This document shows positions 49,260 to 58,228 of a DNA stretch of 64,000 bases, piece by piece. Position numbers and translations under genes: made by a program. The DNA is taken from contig CAZARU010000013.1 in NCBI GenBank assembly GCA_964487605.1, positions 30,065 to 94,064 of the forward strand. Reading direction: 5' to 3'. Each line of letters starts with the position of its first letter. Within the stretch, counting starts at the first letter, position 1. The stretch is from JAJDAH01 sp964487605. GTDB taxonomy: Bacteria > Myxococcota_A > Polyangia > Polyangiales > Polyangiaceae. The notes beneath the pieces were generated by a model. It was not told the DNA's origin and did no database searches. It saw nothing but the letters and a program-made list of their open reading frames with translations.

Positions 49260-50046
49260 CGACGCGACGTCGCCCGAGCGCGCCGTCGTCCTGAAGCTGT
49301 CCTACGACGGCGCGAATTTCTCCGGCATGGTGCCGCAGGAGAACGGCCGGACCGTGGGCGGCGAGCTGCTGGGGGCCATCTCGGTCGTCGACCCCCGCGT
49401 CACGGCCCTGCGCGTGGCGAGCCGCACCGACGCCGGTGTCCATGCGCGCGGCCAGCTCGTCGCGTTCGACACGACGAGGAGCATCGACCCCCGGGGCTGG
49501 GCGCACGCGATCACCCGCGAGCTGCCTCGCGAGATCGCGGTCGCCGGCGCGTGGCAGGCCGCTCGGGGCTTCGACCCTCGGAACCACGTCACGCGCAAGC
49601 GCTACCGGTACACGATCCTGGCCGGCGAAGCGCGCGACCCGATGCTCGAAGGACGCGCGTGGCGCGTGGGGGACAGGTTGAACCTGTCCGCGGCGAGAGC
49701 CGAGGCTCGCGAGCTTCTGGGTGAGCACGACTTCGCCGCGTTCCGATCCAAGACGGACGAGCGCAAGAACACGGTGCGTAGGATTCTTCGCGCCGAGCTC
49801 GCGAGGTCCGAGGAGCGCGACGACATCGTCACGTTCGACGTCGTCGGAAATGCCTTTCTACACCGCATGGTGCGGATCATCGTCGGAACCCTGGTGGACG
49901 TCGCGAGGGGACGCAGACCACCGGGAACGGTGAGGCGAGCGCTCGTCCAGAAGAGCCGCGAGGATCTCGGGATGACCGCGCCGGCGGATGGCCTGTGCCT
50001 GGAAGAAATCGCGCTCGATGTCGCGCTGGACCCGGGGTGGCCGTAG
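49237..50046 (+). CDS. truA: tRNA pseudouridine(38-40) synthase
   Basis: The 269-residue protein has the TruA catalytic motif ASRTDAGVHARGQ with D65, the YDGANFSG N-terminal element, HVTRKRYRYTI and FLHRMVRIIVGTLVDVARG. It converts U38-U40 in the tRNA anticodon arm. GTG 49237 lies inside the small lipoprotein gene, and the family domain starts at residue 17. Confidence 0.95.
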   Translation: MTAARATDDATSPERAVVLKLSYDGANFSGMVPQENGRTVGGELLGAISVVDPRVTALRVASRTDAGVHARGQLVAFDTTRSIDPRGWAHAITRELPREIAVAGAWQAARGFDPRNHVTRKRYRYTILAGEARDPMLEGRAWRVGDRLNLSAARAEARELLGEHDFAAFRSKTDERKNTVRRILRAELARSEERDDIVTFDVVGNAFLHRMVRIIVGTLVDVARGRRPPGTVRRALVQKSREDLGMTAPADGLCLEEIALDVALDPGWP

Positions 50047-50197
50047 CCGTACGCACACGTCCGCGCGTTTGACCGGTTGGCCCGTGTCGCGTAGCGTGCG
50101 CGCGACGAGCCGGCGGGATCTTGCCGCCAATCGGCGAGCAACCCCGATGCTGGGCGGGCGCGCTCGAGGGCGGCTCGGCCGAACAGGAACACGATCC

Positions 50198-51724
50198 ATG
50201 AGCCTCAAGAACACGGTCGTCGAAAGGGGAAAGAAGCTCCTGCTCCGACCCGAGGTCATGCGCTTCGTCTCGGACGACCGCTTCATGAAGGCGGCCGAGG
50301 GCGTGCTCGACGCGAAGAGCCGGATGCGCGCCGCCTGGAAGGTGCTGCTGAACGGCCATGACCTGCCCGCCGTGGATCCCTCGATCGAGGAGGATAGACC
50401 GGTGGTGCGCTCCAACGGAACGCCCGCCCGCGTCAACGGCTCGGCAGCGGCCGCGCCAGGCGCCGCCGGCTCGGAAGACTTCCAGGAGTCGCTGAAGGAG
50501 CGCAGCTCGCTCGCGTCCATCGGCGGCAAGGACGTCTTCGAGAAGTGCTTCCGCTTCACCACGGCGGACAACGCGCGGAAGATGGGGATGTACCCGTTCT
50601 TCCGGCCGCTCGACTTCAACGACGGCCCGGAGGCGGAGATCGACGGCCGCCGCGTCGTGATGTTCGGCTCGAACAACTACCTCGGACTGACGACGCATCC
50701 GAAGGTCCGCGAAGCAGCCCAGCGTGCCATCGAGCGTTTCGGGACCAGCATGACCGGCTCGCGGCTCGTGAACGGCTCCATGAAGCTGCACAACGAGTTC
50801 GAGGAGAAGCTCGCCGCCTGGTTCGGCAAGGAGTCCGCGCTCGTCTTCACCACGGGCTACCAGGTGAACCTGGCGACGTGCGCCGCGCTCCTGTCCAACA
50901 AGCAGAGCGTCGCGATCATCGACCGAAACGTCCATGCCTCGCTCTACGACGGCGTTCGGCTCGGGCAGGCCGCCGGCGCGAAGATGGTGCGCTTCCGGCA
51001 CAGCGACGCCGCGTCCCTCGATCAGAAGCTGTCGCGCATCGAGCACGCCGAGGGTGCGCTGGTGATCACCGACGGCGTCTTCAGCGCCGAGGGCGAGATC
51101 GCGAAGCTCGACGAGATCGTGCCGGTGGTGAAGAAGTACGGAGCGCGCGTCTTCGTGGACGACGCGCACGCGCTCGGCGTCATCGGCCCCGGCGGTCGCG
51201 GGACGGCACACCTCTTCGGCCTGGAGAAGGACGTCGACCTCATCGGAGGGACGTTCTCCAAGTCGCTGGCGAGCATCGGGGGCTGGCTGGTCGGCGAGCG
51301 GAAGGTGCTCGACTACATCCAGCACTTCGCGCCTTCCTTCATGTTCGCCGCGAGCGCGGCGCCGCCTTCCGTGGCCGCGGCGATGGCCGCCTTCGACGTG
51401 ATGCAGGAGGAGTCCTGGCGCATCGACAAGCTGCGCGAGAACTTCACCTACATGCGGGATCAGCTTCGGAAGATGGGGTTCGAGCTCGGCAAGACCGAGA
51501 CGGCCGTGATCCCCATCTACGTTCGGGAGGATCTGCGGACGCTGATGATGTGGCGCGACCTGCTCGAGGAGCACGGCGTGTACACGAACCCCTTCATTTC
51601 GCCCGGCGTCCCACCCAAGCACGCGATGCTGCGGACGAGCTACATGGCGACGCACGAGCGGCACCACCTCGACCGTGGGCTCGAGGCCTTTCACGCGGTC
51701 GGCAAGAAGTACGGCGTCATCTGA
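50198..51724 (+). CDS. spt: Serine palmitoyltransferase-type alpha-oxoamine synthase with N-terminal extension
   Basis: A 508-residue PLP enzyme of the alpha-oxoamine synthase family. It has SMTGSRLVNGSM, TTGYQVNLATC, DRNVHASLYDG (H246), FVDDAHALGVIGPGGRG (D321, H324) and GTFSKSLASIGG with PLP Lys355. The GTFSKS form and overall similarity favour serine palmitoyltransferase, which condenses serine with an acyl thioester to 3-ketosphinganine, over the biotin or glycine enzymes. About 90-110 extra residues precede the usual core; I recognise no domain in them and no acyl-carrier-protein motif. ATG 50198 is the first Met; genes for the next ceramide steps lie just downstream on the opposite strand. 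Confidence 0.88.
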   Translation: MSLKNTVVERGKKLLLRPEVMRFVSDDRFMKAAEGVLDAKSRMRAAWKVLLNGHDLPAVDPSIEEDRPVVRSNGTPARVNGSAAAAPGAAGSEDFQESLKERSSLASIGGKDVFEKCFRFTTADNARKMGMYPFFRPLDFNDGPEAEIDGRRVVMFGSNNYLGLTTHPKVREAAQRAIERFGTSMTGSRLVNGSMKLHNEFEEKLAAWFGKESALVFTTGYQVNLATCAALLSNKQSVAIIDRNVHASLYDGVRLGQAAGAKMVRFRHSDAASLDQKLSRIEHAEGALVITDGVFSAEGEIAKLDEIVPVVKKYGARVFVDDAHALGVIGPGGRGTAHLFGLEKDVDLIGGTFSKSLASIGGWLVGERKVLDYIQHFAPSFMFAASAAPPSVAAAMAAFDVMQEESWRIDKLRENFTYMRDQLRKMGFELGKTETAVIPIYVREDLRTLMMWRDLLEEHGVYTNPFISPGVPPKHAMLRTSYMATHERHHLDRGLEAFHAVGKKYGVI

Positions 51725-51751
51725 CCCGCCCCCCTCGACGGCGGCGAGCCG

Positions 51752-52816
51752 TCACGCGGGCGTCGTGGCGGCGACGGGTGCAGCGCCCCACGCGGCCCGC
51801 ACGTTGCTTCGGTAGACCGGCTCGACGAGCCGCGGGAGGAGCTCGTCGGAGATGAAGTACGCCGCCGGGGAGAGACGACTTCGCGGTTGCCGCGCCCGAG
51901 GCGCGCGACGCTCCCGCGCGAGTTCGACGTCGGCGATGGCGTAGCCCTCACCCTCCGCGAGGCGCCGTCGCGCCAGCGGGCGACCGCCGCCGTCGAGGAC
52001 CTTGCACCCTTCGACGCCATCGCAGGACATCTCGATGTCCCCGAGCCGCGGCACGCGCGACCGGAGCTTCGGCGCGAGCGGGTGGAGCAGCAGGGCCAGG
52101 GCCGCGCTCCGGGGGATGGGCGTACGAATTCGCCCGCAGCCGACGGTGTTCACCCCGGGCACACCCAGCCAGCCCACCTGCTCGTCGAACATCGCGCCGA
52201 ACAGCTCGTCCTCGGTACCGGCGAGACTTCGGAGAACCCTGATGTCGTCGAAGCCGAGCGTCCGGCCGTCGGCCAGGTGGTAGGTCGGATGCGTGACGTC
52301 CACCGGACAGCTCGACACGAGCATCAGATCCACGGCACCGGCGTAGCGCGCCCAGAGGTCGGTGTGGCTCGTATCCCAGCAGACGAGCATGCCGATCTTT
52401 CCGATGCCGGTGTCGGCCACCACGGTGCGCGCGCGGCTCGGACGGAAGGCGCTGCGCTCCCACGCCCAGGGGTAGATCTTGTCGTAGCGCCAGCGATTCT
52501 CGTCCGGAGCGTAGAGAAGGAGCGTGTTGAAGACGTCTCCGCTCTCCACGACGAGGAACGAGCCCGCCAGGTGGATGCCGAGGCGCGACGCCGTCCTGCG
52601 CATCCACGTGGACGTCGTGCCGTTGAGCCGCTCCGCTCGCTGAACGAGCGAGGCCTCGTAGGTGTACCCGGTGTTGAAGATCTCCGGCAAGACGACCAGC
52701 TCGGCGCCCTCGGCGGCGGCGGCCTCGACGAGACGGTCGGCTCGCGCGATCCGACTCGCCGTCGAGGCGGGGACCGCGTCCATCTGAACGGCAGCGATGC
52801 GCAGGCGGCGCTTCAC
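51752..52816 (-). CDS. Carbon-nitrogen hydrolase (nitrilase superfamily)
   Basis: The 354-residue protein has the Glu-Lys-Cys triad: LPEIFNTGY (E45), YDKIYPWAWE (K113) and GMLVCWDTSH (C146). These enzymes cleave nitriles, amides, or N-acyl groups, or run in reverse as N-acyltransferases. The last 70 residues extend past the domain and are basic. It follows the CerR-like gene by 34 nt on the same strand, so it is probably in the ceramide gene group. A role in sphingolipid acyl-amide chemistry is possible but unproven. Confidence 0.88.
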   Translation of the reverse strand: MKRRLRIAAVQMDAVPASTASRIARADRLVEAAAAEGAELVVLPEIFNTGYTYEASLVQRAERLNGTTSTWMRRTASRLGIHLAGSFLVVESGDVFNTLLLYAPDENRWRYDKIYPWAWERSAFRPSRARTVVADTGIGKIGMLVCWDTSHTDLWARYAGAVDLMLVSSCPVDVTHPTYHLADGRTLGFDDIRVLRSLAGTEDELFGAMFDEQVGWLGVPGVNTVGCGRIRTPIPRSAALALLLHPLAPKLRSRVPRLGDIEMSCDGVEGCKVLDGGGRPLARRRLAEGEGYAIADVELARERRAPRARQPRSRLSPAAYFISDELLPRLVEPVYRSNVRAAWGAAPVAATTPA

Positions 52817-52850
52817 GGAAGTACCGTACCAGAGATCCCGCGCGCCCGGC

Positions 52851-53834
52851 TCAGAGCCAGCCGCTCGTGCGGTACCAGTCTGCGGTGCGCCGCATCCCGT
52901 CCTCGATGTCCGTCTCGGGCGCCCAGCCGAGGGCGCGCTGCGCGTCGGACGAGTCGCACACCCAGTGGGGAGCGAAGAGCTCGTTGAGCTTGTCCCGGGT
53001 GAGCATCACGGCGCTGTTCGTCACCTTGCCATAGAGCTCGCTGCCGAGCGCTGCGGCACGGAGCACCGGCCGCGGGATCCCCATCCGCAGCAGGATGCGC
53101 TTGCCGACGGCGGCCTCGACGGCCTCGACCAGGTCGGAGAAGCGGTGGATCCGGCCGTCGTCCAGGTGGAAGACGCTCCCGGTCGGCACGTCCGCGTCGA
53201 TGGCGCGCACGCACGCCGCCGCGCAGTCGGGCCCGTAGATCATGCTCAGGGTGCTCTCGCTGGAAACGACCGAGGGCAGGACCCGGGACTTCACGGCCTT
53301 GAAGAACGCCAGGATCTCCCGGTCCCGCGGGCCGTAGATGGCGGGCGGGCGCAGCACCACGACGGACAGGTCGTCCTTCGCCGCGAGCACCGCGCGCTCC
53401 GCCGACAGCTTGCTCCGGCCGTAGTGGGTGACGGGCGCGGGCCGAGCCGTGGGCGTGACCGGGCGGCCGTCGTGGGACGGCCCGGCGACGGCGAGGCTCG
53501 ACACCAGGACGAACCGGCGAACCCCCTGCTTGCGGGCCGCCTCGAGGGCCTTCTCGGTGCCGCCGGCGTTCGTCGCGTGGAACTCCTCGGGCGTGCGCGC
53601 CTTCACCAGACCCGCGGAGTGCACGATGGCGTCGACACCCTCGGAGGCTCGCACGAGGCTCTCCGCGTCCCCGACGGAGCCGTCCACCAGCTCCACGCCG
53701 GCGAGGGACTCGAGGAACGCCGTGTCGCTGCTCTTGCGCACGAGCGCGCGGACCCGCCGCCCCTCGCGCGAGAGCCGCTCGGCCACGTGGGAGCCGAGGA
53801 AGCCCGACCCTCCGGTCAAGAGGACGGTCGACAT
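52851..53834 (-). CDS. cerR: NAD-dependent epimerase/dehydratase, CerR-like ceramide-pathway reductase
   Basis: A 327-residue extended short-chain dehydrogenase with the nucleotide loop TGGSGFLGSH (7-16), LVSSLAVAG with the catalytic Ser, YGRSK (Y138, K142) and RPPAIYGPRD. Such proteins are sugar epimerases or sterol-type reductases. Next to a serine palmitoyltransferase and a bacterial ceramide synthase it most likely corresponds to CerR, which reduces the 3-oxo group in the bacterial ceramide pathway. That assignment rests mainly on context. It lies 4 nt after the synthase stop. Confidence 0.8.
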   Translation of the reverse strand: MSTVLLTGGSGFLGSHVAERLSREGRRVRALVRKSSDTAFLESLAGVELVDGSVGDAESLVRASEGVDAIVHSAGLVKARTPEEFHATNAGGTEKALEAARKQGVRRFVLVSSLAVAGPSHDGRPVTPTARPAPVTHYGRSKLSAERAVLAAKDDLSVVVLRPPAIYGPRDREILAFFKAVKSRVLPSVVSSESTLSMIYGPDCAAACVRAIDADVPTGSVFHLDDGRIHRFSDLVEAVEAAVGKRILLRMGIPRPVLRAAALGSELYGKVTNSAVMLTRDKLNELFAPHWVCDSSDAQRALGWAPETDIEDGMRRTADWYRTSGWL

Positions 53835-53838
53835 GCCC

Positions 53839-54966
53839 TCAGAGCTCCGCTCCGTAAATGCGGTAGCGCTTGTAGATGGTCCCGCCCATCATCTTGATCG
53901 CCACGTTGACGGGACCGTTGTCTTCCAGGGTCCAGCTCAGCTCTCCCGTCTCGATGCCCGCGCGAAGCCCGCCGGCGTTCATCCGGACGTACAGGTAGAT
54001 GCTCAGACCCGCGTACTTGCGCATCGCACGAAACTTCTTCTTGATGCCGAGGATCATGAGCCGCGCACTGCGCGTGCCGCGGATCTTCAGGCGATAGAGG
54101 AGCTTCGGGAGGCCGAGGGGCAGGAGCTTTCCGTCGAGATCCCGGATGACCTCGTTCACGTTCGGCAGCGCGAGCGCGACCGCCGCCGGCTCACCGTCCA
54201 CCTCCGTGATCAGCGACAGCTCGGGGAGGTAGATCGGCTTCAGGTCCTTCCCCATCTGAGCGACCTCGCGCTGCGACAGCGGCACGAACCCCCAGTTGTC
54301 GCTCCAGGCGTCGTTGAACACGTCCATGATGATGCGCAGGTCACGGTCTAGGTGCCTCTTGTCGACGTTGCGCGTACGCACTTCCGGGCAGGCGGCGAGC
54401 TCGTCGTGGGCCTTCTGGGCGCGCTTCGGAACGTCGCCCACGAGGTAGCTCCACGCGTACAGGTCCTTCACCTTCGCCAGGCCCGTGTCCTCGATGAGTC
54501 CACCCTGGTAGGGGCGGTGATGCGTCATCAGCATCATCGGCGGCGTGTCGAATCCCTCGACGAGGCACCCGACCTCCTCGTTCATGTTCAAGGACAGCGG
54601 CCCGCGGATCCGCTTCATGCCCCGCTCGCGCAGCCACGTCCTGGCGGCTTCCATGAGCGCCGCCGCCACCTCCGGGTCGTCCACGGTGTCGAAGAAGCCG
54701 AAGAACCCGGTGTCGTCGCGGTACAGGTCGAGATGAGCTCGGTCGATGGAGGCGGTGGCTCGCCCCACGCACCAGCCGTTCTTGTGAGCCGTGAAGGCGA
54801 CCGCCTCGCCGTGATCGAAGAACGGGTTCCGCTTCCCCAGGCGGTTCTTCAGGTCCATGTCGAGGGACCGGACGTAGCTCGGATCGTCGCGGTAGATGTA
54901 CCCCACCACCTCGAGGAAGTCGCGGAGATCCCCGCCGATGGGCACTTCGCGAATCTGCGGAGGCAT
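53839..54966 (-). CDS. bcerS: Bacterial ceramide synthase homologue (GNAT-like N-acyltransferase)
   Basis: The 375-residue protein has the distinctive double-GNAT-like features of the bCerS group: RGPLSLNMNEEVGCLVEGFD (121-140), PPMMLMTHHRPYQGGLIED, and FNDAWSDNWGFVPLSQRE. In Caulobacter the homologue N-acylates the long-chain base, unrelated in fold to eukaryotic ceramide synthases. I chose ATG 54966, which directly opens the conserved domain; longer upstream readings overlap the divergent PIG-L gene and look non-coding. It leads the minus-strand group synthase, CerR, carbon-nitrogen hydrolase. Confidence 0.83.
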   Translation of the reverse strand: MPPQIREVPIGGDLRDFLEVVGYIYRDDPSYVRSLDMDLKNRLGKRNPFFDHGEAVAFTAHKNGWCVGRATASIDRAHLDLYRDDTGFFGFFDTVDDPEVAAALMEAARTWLRERGMKRIRGPLSLNMNEEVGCLVEGFDTPPMMLMTHHRPYQGGLIEDTGLAKVKDLYAWSYLVGDVPKRAQKAHDELAACPEVRTRNVDKRHLDRDLRIIMDVFNDAWSDNWGFVPLSQREVAQMGKDLKPIYLPELSLITEVDGEPAAVALALPNVNEVIRDLDGKLLPLGLPKLLYRLKIRGTRSARLMILGIKKKFRAMRKYAGLSIYLYVRMNAGGLRAGIETGELSWTLEDNGPVNVAIKMMGGTIYKRYRIYGAEL

Positions 54967-55090
54967 CGAGCCCGCGGTGCTACGCGCAGGCGCGCGGGCT
55001 GTCAATGTGGCGCGCGGCGGACCCGCGCGCGCCGCGGCGGCACCACCGGCGCCCGTCGCGGCCGCCAGGCCGCCATGGTAGCTGCGCGTC

Positions 55091-55882
55091 ATGGCCAAGC
55101 GAGCCCTCGCCATCGGCGCACACCCCGACGACATCGAGATCTTCATGGGAGGCACGTTCGTGCTGCTCGGCAGGGCTGGGTACGAGCTGCACTACCTCAC
55201 CATCGCGAACGGGTCCGGCGGGACCATGACCCAGGACGCGGCGACGATCGCCACGCAGCGCCGCGACGAGGCGCGACGCGCCGCTGGACGCGCGAGGGCC
55301 GTGTACCACGAGAGCCTCGCGAACGACCTCGAGATCCTCTACAACCGCCGCCTGCTGGCGCGCGTCGCGTCCATCGTGCGAGAGGTCGCACCGGACATCC
55401 TCCTGGCGCACGCCCCGGACTGCTACGTCGAGGATCACGTCAACGCGAGCCGCCTGGCCGTGTCGGCGGCGTTTGGACGCGCCATGCTGAACTTCTTCGT
55501 CGACCCGCCGAAACCCGTCGTGAAGCACCCCGTTTGCGTGTACCACGCGCAGCCGCACCTGAATCGCAATCAGCTGCGCCGGTTCGTCGAGCCGGAAATT
55601 TACGTCGATCTGGCGACCGTCATGGACGACAAGCTCGGCATGCTGAGCGAGCACGTGTCGCAGGGGCGATGGCTCGGCGAGAGCCAGGGGATGCAGTCGG
55701 TCCTCGAGACCTTCCGCCAGGCCGCGACGGAGCTCGGCTCGAAGTCCGGGAAGTTCGACACGGCGGAGGGGTGGCGGCGCCATCACCACGCGGGATTCTG
55801 CGCCGTGGACGCCGATCCGCTGGTCGAGGCGCTGGGCGGCTTCTGCTCGGTGAACGAGCGCTACCGCGCCGAGCTCGGCTGA
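55091..55882 (+). CDS. PIG-L family deacetylase
   Basis: The 263-residue protein has the LmbE/PIG-L zinc site AIGAHPDDIEIFMGG (H11, D13, D14) and the second metal His in YVEDHVNASR. Family members remove N-acetyl groups from GlcNAc-linked lipids or small thiols. It is divergent from the ceramide synthase gene (124 nt between starts), so it may share regulation and act on a sphingolipid head group; that link is inference. It overlaps the rdgB end by 22 nt in convergent orientation. Confidence 0.88.
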   Translation: MAKRALAIGAHPDDIEIFMGGTFVLLGRAGYELHYLTIANGSGGTMTQDAATIATQRRDEARRAAGRARAVYHESLANDLEILYNRRLLARVASIVREVAPDILLAHAPDCYVEDHVNASRLAVSAAFGRAMLNFFVDPPKPVVKHPVCVYHAQPHLNRNQLRRFVEPEIYVDLATVMDDKLGMLSEHVSQGRWLGESQGMQSVLETFRQAATELGSKSGKFDTAEGWRRHHHAGFCAVDADPLVEALGGFCSVNERYRAELG

Positions 55883-56502
55883 GCGCGCCCGTCGCCCATG
55901 AGAGCCAGCATCGCGCGAGCGGCGGCGCCGCGGTGCGAGCGCGAGTTCTTCTCCTCGGGAGAGAGCTCCGCGCTGGTGCGCCCCACGTCGGGCAGCCAGA
56001 GCAGCGGGTCGTAGCCGAAGCCGTTGGTCCCGCGCGGCGACCGCGCGATCACCCCCTCGTACGTGCCGCGCGTCCGTCCCAGCACGTTCCCCGCGGGGTC
56101 CGCGAGGCACATTTCGCAGACGAACCGTGCGGTGCGACGCTCCTCGGGAACGCCGGCGAGGAGGCCCAGCAGCCGCTCGTTGTTGGCTCGGTCGCGTTCG
56201 TCGCGAGAGCCGTCGAGCCCGGCAAAGCGCGCCGAATGGACGCCGGGACGTCCGTCGAGCGCGTCCACCTCGAGACCGGAGTCCTCGGCCAGGCAGACCC
56301 GGCCGAGCGCTCGGGCGTACGCGAGCGCCTTGATGGCCGCGTTGTCGGCGAACGTGGCGCCGTTCTCCTCCGGTTCCGCGACCTGAACGCCGAGCTCGTC
56401 GAGCCCGACCACCGTCACTCCCGCCGTAGCGAGGATCTCGCGGACCTCGCGGACCTTGTGGCGGTTCGACGTGGCGAGGACCACGAGGTCGGGGCCAGGC
56501 AC
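55861..56502 (-). CDS. rdgB: dITP/XTP pyrophosphatase (non-canonical purine NTPase)
   Basis: A 213-residue Ham1/RdgB protein with LATSNRHKVREVREIL, ENGATFADNAAIKALAYA, AEDSGLEVDALDGRPGVHSARFAG and NGFGYDPLLWLPD. It hydrolyses dITP, ITP and XTP to monophosphates, keeping deaminated purines out of DNA. GTG 56502 is the only start that leaves a normal N-terminus. It is divergent from the hydrolase/cytochrome lipoprotein. Confidence 0.95.
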   Translation of the reverse strand: MPGPDLVVLATSNRHKVREVREILATAGVTVVGLDELGVQVAEPEENGATFADNAAIKALAYARALGRVCLAEDSGLEVDALDGRPGVHSARFAGLDGSRDERDRANNERLLGLLAGVPEERRTARFVCEMCLADPAGNVLGRTRGTYEGVIARSPRGTNGFGYDPLLWLPDVGRTSAELSPEEKNSRSHRGAAARAMLALMGDGRAQPSSAR

Positions 56503-56656
56503 GCGCCGGGTTTTGCCCCGACGGGTCCGCGCGCGCAAGGGCTCGAACCCACGAGTGAAACCCGGGCTCTGGCGTCGCGGCCGCTCGCGCACACGAGCAG
56601 CGCATTTCCGCGGCGGCGGTGGCGTGGGTGGTAGCGCCGCGGGCAGACTGCCGCGA

Positions 56657-58228
56657 ATGACGCGCGTGCGCCTCGCAGTGCTCGCGACGCTGGCCGCCGG
56701 GCTCTCGTCGATGGCGTGCCGTCGCGCCGAGTCGACGGCCAGCGCCGAGCAGAGCGCGGGACCGACCGCCGCGTCCGCTCCGGACACCGCGCCGACACCG
56801 GCGCGGGTCTCCCCGCTGGTCGTGTGGCTCCCCGATGCCGCGCGATCGGACTCGAGCGTGCCGACCCTGCTCACGTCCGCGAGCCTCCGCGTCGCCACGG
56901 TGGCGTGCGAACGATCGACGGCCGCCGCCGAATGCGCACGGCGAGCCGCCCACGTCGCGCGCGACGCCGTCGCCCTGCACGGCTCGACGCGCGTCGCACT
57001 GGTCGGGCAGGGTGCGGGCGCGAGCGCCGCGCTGCGGCTGGCCGGCGACCCGACGTGGTCCGCGTCGATGGGCGCACGCCTGGACGCCGTGGTCTCGATG
57101 CACGCGTCGAGCGCCGCAGCCGACGTGGCGACGCCGGGCGCGGGCGCACGCTACCTCATCCTGGCCGCGGCGGACGCTCCCCGCGGCGAGATCATGGCCC
57201 AGCGGAGCACCGCGCGCGCACTCGAAGGCGCCGGCACGCGCTCCGTCGCGTTCCTGCTCGCGCCGAACCGGGACGGCGCGTCCATCGGCGCCGTCGCAGG
57301 GCCAGGAGACGAGGTGGGAACCCTCGTGACGCGCTTCCTCCGTGGCGAGGCCTCCCGGCTCTCCGTGGATGGCCCCTGGGGAGCGAAGCTGCTGTGGGGC
57401 ACCACGCCGCCGCTCTCGACGCTCCCGTTCTGGTCGCTCGGCGTCGCGGTGCGCACGCGCCCGCTGGACGCGCGGATGGAGCGACGACTGGAGAAGTACT
57501 TCGGCAGCGCGGCCTACGAGCTACGACCCTGGCCGGGCGAGACCGTCGCGACCGTCGATCTCCTCGACCTGCTCGAGGCTCGCGGACCAGCGGCAGGGAC
57601 GGGCGAACACGTCGTCGTCACCAACGCTCGTGGTGAGACGCTGCACGTGACGATGCGGGACGTTCGGCGGCGACGTCCGGAGATCGTCGTCGGCCTGGAC
57701 GACGAGCGCGAGCTCTTCAGGATCGTGGTCCGGTACCGGCTGAAGAAGGAGCGCTCCTGGCAGCCGACTGCGCAGCCCCCCACCATGGTCCGGCCCCTGG
57801 GGGCGTTTCTCTGGTTCCCCGACGAGGCGCGCGCCGACCCGCCGTCCGAGTCCGCCACCAAGACCGCGACCGACGCCTCGATCGCGCTCACCGTGGGATC
57901 GATTCGCCGCGTGGAAGCCGCGCCTTTCTCCCACGCGCGCGACCTGGTCGAGCCGGCGCGCTCGGTGCTCCTGGGTGACGAGGGTTGCCTCGCGTGTCAC
58001 GCGTACCGCGGCGCGGGAGCCCGCGCGCACCACGTGCGCGCCGCCGATGGGAAGCCGCACGGCGGGTACGCCCTCGGGCTCGACGCCTACCCGCCGGGGA
58101 TCCTCGAGCGCTTCCTGCGCCAGCAGGAGCGCGTCGCCGCGGAATTCGGCGTGTCGCCGCTGCAGGTCGCGCCGGATGCTGCGGCGGCGCTGCTCTCGCT
58201 CATCGACGCGAAGGGCGCACGACCATGA
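56657..58228 (+). CDS. Lipoprotein fusing a degenerate alpha/beta hydrolase domain to a c-type haem domain
   Basis: A 523-residue lipoprotein (Cys21, LSSMAC). Its first half reads like an alpha/beta hydrolase core, but the elbow expected as GxSxG is GQGAG (117-121), so the nucleophile Ser is Gly119. A middle domain (about 235-420) is unassigned. The C-terminus carries a single haem c motif CLACH (444-448) in a class-I-cytochrome context ending ILERFLRQQERVAAEFGVS. It should sit in the periplasm and bind haem. Its stop overlaps the amidohydrolase start by 4 nt, so the two probably act together. Confidence 0.75.
   Translation: MTRVRLAVLATLAAGLSSMACRRAESTASAEQSAGPTAASAPDTAPTPARVSPLVVWLPDAARSDSSVPTLLTSASLRVATVACERSTAAAECARRAAHVARDAVALHGSTRVALVGQGAGASAALRLAGDPTWSASMGARLDAVVSMHASSAAADVATPGAGARYLILAAADAPRGEIMAQRSTARALEGAGTRSVAFLLAPNRDGASIGAVAGPGDEVGTLVTRFLRGEASRLSVDGPWGAKLLWGTTPPLSTLPFWSLGVAVRTRPLDARMERRLEKYFGSAAYELRPWPGETVATVDLLDLLEARGPAAGTGEHVVVTNARGETLHVTMRDVRRRRPEIVVGLDDERELFRIVVRYRLKKERSWQPTAQPPTMVRPLGAFLWFPDEARADPPSESATKTATDASIALTVGSIRRVEAAPFSHARDLVEPARSVLLGDEGCLACHAYRGAGARAHHVRAADGKPHGGYALGLDAYPPGILERFLRQQERVAAEFGVSPLQVAPDAAAALLSLIDAKGARP

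Noticed and set aside
56539..56550. A T-arm-like string (GGGTTCGAGCCC on the minus strand) between rdgB and the haem lipoprotein, as a tRNA candidate
   Set aside because: No acceptor stem, anticodon arm or D arm can be built around it, and the T stem itself is only three or four pairs.
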